Shown: one piece after another, positions 1 to 6,314 of the stretch | Position numbering within the stretch: the first letter of the stretch is position 1 | How the letters are laid out: every line of letters starts with the position of its first letter | Assembly (NCBI GenBank): GCA_937900215.1 | Contig: CALCFH010000515.1 | Span: 1 to 8,426, forward strand | Direction of reading: 5' to 3' | Origin: an uncultured Cryomorphaceae bacterium | Lineage (GTDB): Bacteria > Bacteroidota > Bacteroidia > Flavobacteriales > Schleiferiaceae | DNA: 8,426 nt | Notes under the pieces: model-generated | Told to the model about the DNA's origin: nothing | Databases searched by the model: none | Seen by the model: only the letters and a program-made list of their open reading frames with translations | Program-made: the position numbers and the translations under genes

Positions 1-24
1 AATGAGAGAAGTAGAGAAAGATGG

Positions 25-267
25 ATGAATAGGCAGCCAAAGAGATTTCAAAGTCTCAACTTCGACGCTATGAGCAATCCGTATTCAGGAGGAGGTTGGG
101 TAAAAATTGGGTTGAGTTATGGTTTGTTTATGTACCTGTATATGAACTTTTTGTCTCCCATACTATTTAGTGAGCCCTTAACGCTCAGCAGTGCCTTAAT
201 AGGTATTCCCATTTGGATTCTTGCTGGTCTTGGCTTTGGATTCTTCATGAAGAAGGCAATGGGCTAG
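25..267 (+). CDS. small two-pass membrane protein, hypothetical
   Basis: This is an 80-residue protein that I do not recognise. Residues about 1-24 are polar and basic (MNRQPKRFQSLNF). Two hydrophobic stretches follow, roughly residues 26-48 (WVKIGLSYGLFMYLYMNF and on) and 55-75 (SSALIGIPIWILAGLGFGFF), and the protein ends in a short basic tail (MKKAMG). That predicts a two-helix hairpin in the inner membrane with both ends probably cytoplasmic. The chosen ATG follows a purine-rich GAGAAAG; an internal ATG at position 70 (residue 16) is an alternative that keeps both helices. The upstream context is cut by the window edge. It converges with the hydrolase remnant on the opposite strand, with about 100 bases between them that hold no clear gene. 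No function is proposed. Confidence 0.6.
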   Translation: MNRQPKRFQSLNFDAMSNPYSGGGWVKIGLSYGLFMYLYMNFLSPILFSEPLTLSSALIGIPIWILAGLGFGFFMKKAMG

Positions 268-370
268 GGGAAGGATAACATCCTAAAAGCGCGTTGGTAT
301 ATTATCTCAATTTGATTGGAAAGAAGCTTGGATGGAGGGAATTTCTAAGCGCAATGCTGATGTAAAGCGA

Positions 371-1096
371 TTAAAGCAGATGGACTTGCGCGCTCTCGAG
401 TTCGGAGTTGTAGAGTAATAAGCCTTGGTTTTGTCCATCCAATTGCTGCAATAGCTCACCTTTCTGATTCCAAACTGCGCTTTGTCCGCCTGCTAAAAAG
501 TTGTCACAAAAACCAATGGAATTCGCCATTAAAACGGGCGTATTGAATTCATTTGCTATTCTAGGAAAGTGTTGATAGGCTTTTTGTATTCCATGAAGTG
601 GTTTTGCCACACTGGCAATATAGATATCGGCTCTACCTTTTTTGGCCTGGATGAAATGTTCTCTTTGTAGCGTTTCATAACAAATGCCGACAGCGATTTT
701 CTTTCCTTTTATATCCAAAAACCTTTGCTCCTTGCCTGCAGAGAAGTAGGCGAGTTCATCGGTGTGAAGCAGCTGTTTAGAATAGACCGTTCTGGCCATA
801 AGGGGTTGAAAAATGAGCATGCTTATATGAATACCATCGGCAGAGAGAGTGGGCATTCCCATGCCAATGCTTATTTCGCCTTGGTCTGAGAGTTTCTGAA
901 TGGAATTAAAAAGAGGACTATTATAATGGGTTGCGAGCTCCTTGGCTAATTCTGGCTCATAGGCAGTAATGGATAGTTCCGGAAATACAATCAGATCAGA
1001 ATCCAATTCAATAGCGTGTTGAATAAAATCTATGTGATTTAGAAGATTGGCCTCGATATTCCCTCTATGAGATCGAGTTTGAGCTAGGCAAATTTT
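371..1096 (-). pseudogene. carbon-nitrogen hydrolase (nitrilase superfamily), 5' end cut by an insertion sequence
   Basis: Members of this superfamily hydrolyse amide or nitrile C-N bonds with a Glu-Lys-Cys triad. Counting from the TTG codon at 1006, the triad is visible as Glu10 in FPELS, Lys77 in YSKQLLH and Cys109 in VGICYE, and the late family motif PVLMANSIGF is also present. The open frame continues upstream of that TTG through about 30 codons of classic family N-terminus (KICLAQTRSHRGNIEANLL, then HIDFIQHAIE). There is no ATG, GTG or TTG in that stretch, and an in-frame TGA (1100-1102) lies inside the end of the insertion sequence. The gene therefore lost its start to the insertion. 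Translation from the TTG would lack the first core beta-strand, so activity is doubtful. Total remaining length is about 242 residues, close to a full family domain. The substrate is unknown. Confidence 0.8.
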
Positions 1097-1120
1097 GGAT
1101 CAACGAATATTTATGGGGAG
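1097..1120 (+). repeat. left terminal inverted repeat of the insertion sequence
   Basis: It begins GGATCAACGAAT and ends TATGGGGAG. Compared base by base with the reverse complement of 2495-2518, 18 of 24 positions agree, including the inner TGGGGAG block. The outer TCA (1100-1102) reads TGA on the minus strand and closes the hydrolase frame. Confidence 0.75.
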
Positions 1121-1129
1121 AATGAAGAA

Positions 1130-2113
1130 TTAGGCAAAGATTTTAGAAAGTCTAAAGAGGAAGAATTTAGTGTCTTTGACACCTCTTAAGTTAGCTCTGA
1201 AGAGCTTGATTTGAGCATTCAAGGATTCAGCATGTGCGTTGGTAGCTCTGTTATTGAAAAAGGCAAGAATGCGTTGTTTGTGATGCAGGATAGAGGTGGC
1301 TGCAGCAGCCATATAGTGGATACCACTTTGTGTGGCCTCTGTAATCCAAAGAGTCAGGTCAATATTGGCCTTAGAGCCCTCTTTTTGATTGAATATCTTT
1401 CTAAATGCTAGGTGTAAATCGTATGCTTTTTTAATGTTTGGGTAGAGTTTGAAAAGCAGCACGGCTCTTTTTTGCTGATCCAAGGTCCATTGATGTGGAA
1501 GTTTGAACAGAAGGTATCGAGATCGAGCCAGGAGCTGTCTTAAAGTATCTCCATTACTTAGAATCGTGTGTTGATGCTTTCTTCCCTTGCTGTGAGCATA
1601 GAGTATAGCCTTGTTCTCTTTATCAATCTCTGTCCAGCGTTGATCTATGCGTACTTGCTGCATGGCCTCACTGATTAGCTTAACAAGGTGGAAGCGATCC
1701 GCAACAAGAGTGGCATTGGGGAAGCACATACTAGTAGCTTTGATCATAGTAGAGGCCATATCTAGAGTTACTTCCTTGACCTTCATGCGCTCTTTTAAAG
1801 GGAGTCTCTCTAGCACCTTGACAATCTCTTCGGCTTTGGTACTGGCCACACAGGCAATCATTTTCCCCTTTCTACCTTTCTTATCTCTTGAGCTCAGTAT
1901 GGTGTAGAGCTCTCCCTTGGATAAACTCACTTCATCTATAGCCAAGTGTCTGGATAGGTTCTCAGGGTAGGTCAGATACTGCTGAGCATGGGATGCCTGA
2001 TCCCAGCTCTCAAAACCACTCTCGTGCTTCTTGTATTGCCTACGCAGGGTATCTGCTTTGATACCAAGGTGGAAGGCTATGTTGCTGATAGGCTCAAGAC
2101 GGGTATCGACCAA
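1130..2113 (-). CDS. transposase, catalytic DDE part (ORF B), ISAon1/ISL3-like
   Basis: This DNA-cutting and joining enzyme moves the surrounding element. Residues about 8-30 (SNIAFHLGIKADTLRRQYKK) look like a helix-turn-helix. The DDE core follows: Asp60 in LAIDEVSLSKG, a second acidic site at Asp118 (VTLDMA) or Asp139 (VADRFHLVK), and Glu296 in NAHAESLNAQIKLF. The VADRFHLVK and ESLNAQIK signatures are typical of ISL3-type transposases. The first codon used is TTG, overlapping the end of ORF A by 20 bases. The frame is open only a few codons further up, to a TAG, so this ORF has no good independent start and is probably made as a fusion or by coupled restart. No internal stop or deletion is seen, so it may still be active. 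It ends 10 bases from the left inverted repeat. Confidence 0.87.
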   Translation of the reverse strand: MVDTRLEPISNIAFHLGIKADTLRRQYKKHESGFESWDQASHAQQYLTYPENLSRHLAIDEVSLSKGELYTILSSRDKKGRKGKMIACVASTKAEEIVKVLERLPLKERMKVKEVTLDMASTMIKATSMCFPNATLVADRFHLVKLISEAMQQVRIDQRWTEIDKENKAILYAHSKGRKHQHTILSNGDTLRQLLARSRYLLFKLPHQWTLDQQKRAVLLFKLYPNIKKAYDLHLAFRKIFNQKEGSKANIDLTLWITEATQSGIHYMAAAATSILHHKQRILAFFNNRATNAHAESLNAQIKLFRANLRGVKDTKFFLFRLSKIFA

Positions 2114-2468
2114 TCTCTTTAAAAAAAGCGGCTACTTCCTTAGTAAACCGTGACCCTTCTGCTATAAACCCTAACTCTTTAGATACACTAGCACCCGTCT
2201 CCTTATGACGCCACCTTCTACGCTTGAGTATCAAAAACACAGGCCTGCCACGAAGAGGAAAGTCTTGTATGCGTGCACTGTAAAATCCCTTTGACTCCCA
2301 CACCTCTAATCCTCCTTCCGGTGGAACAGACTTCTCCTCAAAGGTCACTTCCAATATCCCATCAATCGATTCTTTATCCTCTTTCACTTGGCTTCCCACC
2401 AAATCAAAGTGCTCCAATAACTGCTCAGGAAACACGTGACGCAATGCTTCTACGCTTATTACCAACAT
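2094..2468 (-). CDS. transposase N-terminal region protein (ORF A), ISAon1-like
   Basis: This 124-residue protein is encoded upstream of the catalytic ORF in the same element. The central motif IQDFPLRGRPVFLILKRRRW followed by RHKETG corresponds in layout to the N-terminal zinc-finger region of ISL3 transposases (DxPxxG...RRxxC), but the metal-binding cysteines are absent, so it probably binds DNA without zinc. The N-terminal part (PEQLLEHFDLVGSQVKED) resembles Bacteroidota proteins annotated as ISAon1 transposase N-terminal region. The ATG at 2468 is the first in frame, 27 bases inside the right inverted repeat. The C-terminus (AAFFKEIGRYPS) overlaps the start of the catalytic ORF in another frame. 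It probably works only together with that ORF. Confidence 0.83.
   Translation of the reverse strand: MLVISVEALRHVFPEQLLEHFDLVGSQVKEDKESIDGILEVTFEEKSVPPEGGLEVWESKGFYSARIQDFPLRGRPVFLILKRRRWRHKETGASVSKELGFIAEGSRFTKEVAAFFKEIGRYPS
2118..2127 (-). promoter_or_regulatory. candidate recoding/slippage site TTTTTTTAAA between transposase ORFs
   Basis: On the minus strand ORF A reads gct-ttt-ttt-aaa-gag through seven T residues. The catalytic ORF lies in the +1 frame relative to it (ctt-ttt-tta-aag-aga-ttg), open from just upstream of the run. Loss of one T by RNA polymerase slippage, or a +1 ribosomal shift, would give one fused transposase. A -1 shift would hit TAA at once, so it is excluded. This is inferred from the sequence; no experimental evidence is available here. 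Confidence 0.45.
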
Positions 2469-2494
2469 CTCATTTTGTTCCCAAACCTACGCTA

Positions 2495-2518
2495 CTCCCC
2501 ACAAAAATCCCGTGACCC
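2495..2518 (-). repeat. right terminal inverted repeat of the insertion sequence
   Basis: Read on the minus strand it begins GGGTCACGGGAT and ends TGTGGGGAG, matching the left end at 18 of 24 positions without gaps. One further G (position 2519) may belong to the element, because the next four bases (TTTT on the plus strand) repeat the four bases outside the left end. Confidence 0.75.
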
Positions 2519-2534
2519 CTTTTAATCGGTCAAC

Positions 2535-2885
2535 CTATTTCAGGGACGGACAGGCATTCTTTAGCATCCACCAAACGTCTTGTACGCTATTCTCTACTTG
2601 GCCGAAGAGCAGCAAACAACCATCGGGTAAGGCTAGGTGGCCATTGGGTTCAAGAGACTGTTGTTGGGATGGCTGTACATAGGCCCATAAAAGATTGCGC
2701 TCTTGGGCTATTTGAGCCAAACGCTGTAACCTGCGTTGTGTATTTACCGGACGGGAAGAGATCATCCTACCGTTATAAACCATAAAGCCGGTGCTTTGGG
2801 TTAAGCAATCGCGCACAAATTCTATCCATACTACATACTCCACTACCCGGATCCGCTCATTGGCATGGAGTTCAGGCCGGGACAA
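2535..2885 (-). CDS. hypothetical protein, start uncertain (may extend to 2939)
   Basis: I do not recognise this protein. From the TTG at 2885 it has 116 residues, mixed alpha/beta in character, with no signal peptide or membrane segment, so it is likely cytoplasmic. The frame stays open upstream for another 18 codons with protein-like content (VQWGEGSGEWIIRVYGKL). That extension begins with ATA at 2939-2937, exactly where the upstream gene ends. The arrangement reads TAATA, one base away from the common TAATG stop/start overlap, so the original start was probably there and has been altered, or a rare start is used. A frameshifted continuation of the upstream gene is another possibility. Downstream, only 15 bases separate its stop from the insertion sequence, beyond which the hydrolase lies; the three genes likely formed one operon. 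Confidence 0.5.
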   Translation of the reverse strand: MSRPELHANERIRVVEYVVWIEFVRDCLTQSTGFMVYNGRMISSRPVNTQRRLQRLAQIAQERNLLWAYVQPSQQQSLEPNGHLALPDGCLLLFGQVENSVQDVWWMLKNACPSLK

Positions 2886-2938
2886 TTTTCCATATACCCT
2901 GATGATCCATTCTCCGCTTCCTTCGCCCCATTGTACTA

Positions 2939-3712
2939 TTAGCGGACACTTTTCTTGGTTTCTTTGGGCTTATTCAACTGCCATTCTCTTTGAAAACATT
3001 GCCAGCAATGACGCAGAAAGTAGGTGTCTTTTACCCCCACCATGGCAGCCAAATCCTCCATGCGCTGGTAGGGAATGCCTTGTTTTTGCCACTGCTTTTT
3101 AATGGCTTGACGCAATTTGACTGAAACCAAGGCAAAATCTTCCCGCTCTTGTGGGCTCAGACTCCGTTTGCGCTGTTGCATAAAATAAAAGCGATTCATT
3201 TGTTGGTACACCACATGGATGGCCCTGCGCAATTGGGAATCTGCTACCAATTGCCCCTCCAAGAGAAATCGCTCGGCATGGGTGTCTATTTTGTAAAGAT
3301 TGCTCAGGCTATAATAAATCTGTGCCCTGCTGTGCACAGCCGCACCAAAGGCATAACCCGCCAGCCTGCGGAATTCTTTCAAGAGGGCCTCAGACCATGC
3401 CTGATTGGGATGTACCACGCCAAACAACAAGCCTTTTTCTAGATGATAGCTTTCCAAGCGTTGCATGCGCTCCAACCATAATTCCTCTTCCTGTGGCTTG
3501 AGCATCACCAAGGCATAATCTACTGTTTCTTCATCCAATACCTTCTCAAAAGCGGCCCAATCATCTAGCTGAACCTGCTGTATCCGCTGATCGATGAACT
3601 CCAAACCCAACAGCAGTTTACCCAGAAAAAGTACCTTCCAATTTTCTGGTGTAAATAATGGAGTAGACACAGAACAAAAGGGCTTGTTAACACCATCATT
3701 CGCAGAATTCAT
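2939..3712 (-). CDS. hypothetical cytoplasmic protein, 257 residues
   Basis: I do not recognise this protein. It has no signal peptide and no membrane segment. It is rich in Gln, Glu, Arg, Leu and aromatic residues and appears largely helical, for example LWLERMQRLESYHLEKG and RRAIHVVYQQMNRFYFMQQR. The C-terminal region has a Cys/Trp-rich segment (FLRHCWQCFQREWQ) and a basic tail (KPKETKKSVR). Residues about 186-234 (SLSPQEREDFALVSVKLRQ and on, ending near MVGVKDTYFL) could hold a helix-turn-helix-like fold, but this is weak. The ATG at 3712 lies 26 bases beyond a strong terminator, so the gene needs its own promoter within or after that hairpin, or depends on read-through. The stop TAA abuts the frame of the next leftward gene, indicating cotranscription. 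Confidence 0.65.
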   Translation of the reverse strand: MNSANDGVNKPFCSVSTPLFTPENWKVLFLGKLLLGLEFIDQRIQQVQLDDWAAFEKVLDEETVDYALVMLKPQEEELWLERMQRLESYHLEKGLLFGVVHPNQAWSEALLKEFRRLAGYAFGAAVHSRAQIYYSLSNLYKIDTHAERFLLEGQLVADSQLRRAIHVVYQQMNRFYFMQQRKRSLSPQEREDFALVSVKLRQAIKKQWQKQGIPYQRMEDLAAMVGVKDTYFLRHCWQCFQREWQLNKPKETKKSVR

Positions 3713-3738
3713 ATTGCACTTTGCTTTTCAACGGGTTC

Positions 3739-3774
3739 AAAAAAAGAGGGTGCTACTGTACTTCACACCCTCTT
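3739..3774 (-). terminator. Rho-independent terminator, leftward
   Basis: Read on the minus strand it has a perfect 9-bp stem, AAGAGGGTG (3774-3766) with CACCCTCTT (3752-3744), and a 13-base loop. The stem's last bases merge into a run of seven T (3745-3739). It stands downstream of the exported-protein operon and just upstream of the 257-residue gene's start. Confidence 0.75.
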
Positions 3775-3840
3775 CACACCACATACAAGGTCTCCAACCT
3801 TGAGCTTTTCATCCAGATACAATGATCACTTCGCTCTTGA

Positions 3841-3870
3841 AAAAGGAGGGCAGTAGGCTGCCCCCCTCTA
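3841..3870 (-). terminator. Rho-independent-type terminator, leftward, just after the short exported protein
   Basis: On the minus strand GGGCAG (3863-3858) pairs with CTGCCC (3853-3848) across a four-base CCTA loop. The stem extends outwards by six more pairs, two of them G-U, and ends in a T-rich stretch (CCTTTTTC). It lies 70 bases after the stop of the PID-CTERM-like gene and is the first stop signal of that operon. Confidence 0.65.
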
Positions 3871-3940
3871 ATGCATACACCAACTTCATCACTGAGGGCC
3901 AGGGAAATTGAGAACATGGCCGTTGGTGCTGCAATATTCT

Positions 3941-4129
3941 CTACGCAGGGGGCTGCCCTTCTTTTCGCTTGTCCCACCACTTCTTGCCGCCCAAGGCCGC
4001 ACCCGCAGCTATCAACCAGGCAATGCCAGGTAGTGGCGTAGGATCTGCCGGAGGGCCGGGCTGCGCCCATGTCCACAGACTCAACAGCAACAGCGCGCCG
4101 GTAATCCAAAGTTTCTTGTTCTTCATCAC
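3941..4129 (-). CDS. short exported protein with PID-CTERM-like sorting tail
   Basis: This 62-residue protein is little more than two targeting signals. Residues 1-22 form a signal peptide (MMKNKKLWITGALLLLSLWTW, cleavage near AQ). A proline-rich linker follows (PGPPADPTPLPG), then a hydrophobic segment at about residues 37-48 (IAWLIAAGAALGG) and a basic tail (KKWWDKRK). This order (Pro motif, helix, Lys/Arg cluster) is that of the PID-CTERM sorting tails found on very short Bacteroidota proteins. Here the motif reads PLPGI instead of PIDGG, and an extra EGQPPA follows the basic cluster. It is the third gene of the exported-protein operon, 62 bases after the T9SS protein and followed by terminators. 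Start is at 4129 or the adjacent ATG at 4126. The biological role of this family is not known to me. Confidence 0.7.
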   Translation of the reverse strand: MMKNKKLWITGALLLLSLWTWAQPGPPADPTPLPGIAWLIAAGAALGGKKWWDKRKEGQPPA

Positions 4130-4191
4130 CTTATCTTTTTTATTAAGCTTTTCCTAGTTTGTTTCTAATCACAACTTCTGCGCTACAGCCC

Positions 4192-6270
4192 TTAGGGCAA
4201 CAGAATTTTATGTACCTCTTCACCCTGTGACGATTTCCATTGCAGCAGGTAAACGCCTGATGCCAACTGGTCTACCCCTACGGCATATTCTTCAACGCCC
4301 GCCGGATAACGCAAACGCATCACTTGCTGCCCATTGAGGTTGAGCAAACGGCCTTCTACCTCTTCCACAGGACGGTCTAGCTTGAGTACCAATTGGCCAC
4401 CATTGATGCCGTACCCAAATCCTCCTTGGCTGATGGGCGCATGGCTATGCCCTTCACTTACCGTGCTCACTGGCGTTAGATGCAATACAAAACGGTACTC
4501 GGCATTGGCGTCATGTACAAATTTGTAAGGCTGTAGGGTGAGATCATGCCGCTTGCGCAGCTTCAGGTCTTCCAATTCTACTTGGTAAGCGTTGGTAAGC
4601 AAGCTGTCATACAAGGCCAAAAAATAGATCTCTCCTTGTTGGCTTGACACAAACCGCAATGGCAGCGCCTTGCTCCTTAAGTGGTTGGGAGAATAGTCTA
4701 TGGCATTGTGGCTCAGCTGATCGCCCTGCGCCACCGTCATCAAAGTGGGCATGCTGCCTCCGTTGATCCGGCTGGGAGCATCCCATTGGGGGTCTAAACC
4801 ATCGCCCGTACCAGCCACCATGGCAATGAGTACTTCATCTTGCTTGTGCGGCTGACTGCCCTGATAGGTAGCTACAAATAAGCGATCAGCTATGGTATTT
4901 TGGCTCTTGTAGAAGGTAGGACTGCTGCCTACGGTACCATCGCTGGCCATCTCCATGCTGCCCACGCTCGGACTGTTGCCATCGGCTTTTACCCAGAAGG
5001 CTTGCATGGGAGCAATTACCCCACTGGCGATATCACTTACCAATCCTGAATAATCTTTGTACTGCGAAGTTGCCGGATCCCAGATGCTAAAACTGTTCAC
5101 CACATCGGTCAGGCTGAGCTGGGTGAAATCCAATCCACAACTGAACGGATTGGCTATCAAATTCCAGCCATCTTGATTGGCATTGTTGGAGGTGCCCGCA
5201 TTGCTCACACTCGGCGTAGCTGAAGTGAGCATAGCGCCTCTCACTTCTACCGCCGAGGCTGCCGAGGCTACCCCATCGGTGCCCACGTACACCATATAGC
5301 CCGTACCAGCGCTATTGGCCACTTGCGAACCATCACCTGCCCCTACAGGGTCTACCCAGTTGCCCGTTGCCTCGTCCCAACTGTAGATATTGCGGGTGTT
5401 GGGGTCCAATGCTGTATTCACTGTACCAAACTGACTGAGGTTGCCGCTGACCGGAAGGGCCATATTGTGCCAGCCGGCATTGGCCACATACTGCTGCATG
5501 CGCATATTCTGGGCATTGCCCTTGTATTGCCCATAACCGCTGGCATCTGCCTGTATCCACACACTATCGGTGAGGCTTAAGCTCGCCGCCTCCAATGAAG
5601 CCCCCGGGGCAATTTCTACGCGGCGAGCGCTAGTGGCGCTGGCCAGTGAAGCGGCTCCGCTTTCAATGGAAAGTGTTTCAACAGTGATCACTCCAGTGGT
5701 ATTTCCATCAGGATTTTCAGGAAACCAATTGCCATTGTATTGGATGCTGCTGTAAAAAGCAGCCCGTGCATCGCCTTTGCCATTGCCGCCTTGGTACACA
5801 AAGTCTATATCCTCCAACACATTAAAAGCCGTAGAAGTGATGCTAAGTGCACCTGAAGTAGCCTGTAGCGTATAGCCCAGCCCGGGCGCGTCTATGGATA
5901 AACTAAAGTTGGCCAAGCCGTCTATGGCATTCACGGGATTGCTGCCAATCAAGCTTGCCGCGCCCGGGTTATTGGCAATGGCCATAGATACTGAGGCGTT
6001 GGCGAAGACCGCTAGATTACCAGAAGCATCGCGCAACTCAACAGCGGTCTGGAAAGATTGAGCAGGCCCAACACTTGGCGGGTTGACCGTAAATACCATC
6101 TGGGTAATTATTTGCGGACCGTTGGCTGTTCCCCGGAACAGGGCGCGGGCATCGCCTTTGCCAATGCCCCCGCTGTATTGGGCCTGTATACCCAATGGAA
6201 ACAGCAGCCCAAGCAGCGCGGCCAATGGGAGAAGATGGATTTTCTTTTGCGTTCTTTTCATAGTAGTCAT
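4192..6270 (-). CDS. T9SS-exported multidomain surface protein with type A sorting domain
   Basis: This 692-residue protein is secreted through the Sec pathway and then the type IX system to the outer face of the outer membrane. A signal peptide covers residues 1-30 (hydrophobic LLPLAALLGLLFPLGIQAQ). The mature protein starts with a YSGGIGKGDARALF motif (32-45). An Ig-like fold of the invasin/Big type follows (about 58-151, with DGLANFSLSIDAPGLGYTLQ), then a second copy of the motif (159-172). A beta-rich region contains GWHNMALPVSG and DGWNLIANPF, both common in T9SS cargo. The C-terminal sorting domain (about 620-692) shows LNLNGQQV, LASGVYLLQW and the terminal KILLP. No catalytic site is recognised, so an adhesive or structural role is likely. 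It starts 44 bases after the SUMF1 gene, hence an operon. Start is ATG 6270, or ATG 6261 (residue 4). Confidence 0.85.
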   Translation of the reverse strand: MTTMKRTQKKIHLLPLAALLGLLFPLGIQAQYSGGIGKGDARALFRGTANGPQIITQMVFTVNPPSVGPAQSFQTAVELRDASGNLAVFANASVSMAIANNPGAASLIGSNPVNAIDGLANFSLSIDAPGLGYTLQATSGALSITSTAFNVLEDIDFVYQGGNGKGDARAAFYSSIQYNGNWFPENPDGNTTGVITVETLSIESGAASLASATSARRVEIAPGASLEAASLSLTDSVWIQADASGYGQYKGNAQNMRMQQYVANAGWHNMALPVSGNLSQFGTVNTALDPNTRNIYSWDEATGNWVDPVGAGDGSQVANSAGTGYMVYVGTDGVASAASAVEVRGAMLTSATPSVSNAGTSNNANQDGWNLIANPFSCGLDFTQLSLTDVVNSFSIWDPATSQYKDYSGLVSDIASGVIAPMQAFWVKADGNSPSVGSMEMASDGTVGSSPTFYKSQNTIADRLFVATYQGSQPHKQDEVLIAMVAGTGDGLDPQWDAPSRINGGSMPTLMTVAQGDQLSHNAIDYSPNHLRSKALPLRFVSSQQGEIYFLALYDSLLTNAYQVELEDLKLRKRHDLTLQPYKFVHDANAEYRFVLHLTPVSTVSEGHSHAPISQGGFGYGINGGQLVLKLDRPVEEVEGRLLNLNGQQVMRLRYPAGVEEYAVGVDQLASGVYLLQWKSSQGEEVHKILLP
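5755..5796 (-). repeat. GGxGKGDARA motif, copy 2 (residues 159-172 of the T9SS protein)
   Basis: YQGGNGKGDARAAF lies directly after the Ig-like domain. It shares 11 of 14 residues with copy 1, and the DNA encoding its core is 19/20 identical (5768-5787 against 6149-6168). Similar Gly-Asp motifs (GGxGDGY type) recur in Bacteroidota surface proteins. Confidence 0.7.
6136..6177 (-). repeat. GGxGKGDARA motif, copy 1 (residues 32-45 of the T9SS protein)
   Basis: YSGGIGKGDARALF is the very start of the mature protein, right behind the signal peptide. It is repeated about 127 residues further on, so the two copies bracket the Ig-like domain. Confidence 0.7.
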
Positions 6271-6314
6271 ATTCTGAATGCTTTTTGTACCGTATACTGC
6301 TCAAAGAAGGCAGG

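Larger units (their letters stand above)
1097..2519 (-). mobile_element. two-ORF insertion sequence, ISAon1-like (ISL3-type DDE transposase)
   Basis: This is a complete-looking element of about 1.42 kb. It is bounded by imperfect 24-bp inverted repeats and filled almost entirely by two overlapping leftward ORFs. The catalytic ORF stops 10 bases from the left repeat and the N-terminal ORF starts 27 bases inside the right one. The protein pair, a separate N-terminal region plus a DDE part with HTH, matches what I know as the ISAon1 type common in Bacteroidota; the DDE region itself resembles ISL3 transposases. TTTT occurs immediately outside both ends if the right end is set at 2519, which could be a 4-bp target duplication. 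No 8-bp duplication, as expected for classical ISL3 elements, is seen. The family name is recalled from protein features and was not searched. Confidence 0.8.

Noticed and set aside
268..370. Shared terminator between the small membrane protein and the hydrolase remnant
   Set aside because: Only a 5-bp stem (AGGAT/ATCCT) with a three-base loop and no T-run is seen, which is too weak to call.
1089..2526. 8-bp target-site duplication expected for ISL3-like elements
   Set aside because: The eight bases on the left (CAAATTTT) and right (CTTTTAAT) are not direct repeats; only TTTT can be matched.
3774..4109. Minus-strand open frame of 111 codons overlapping the short exported protein
   Set aside because: It overlaps the PID-CTERM-like gene in another frame and runs through the first terminator hairpin. 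The 62-residue frame has a convincing signal peptide and sorting tail.
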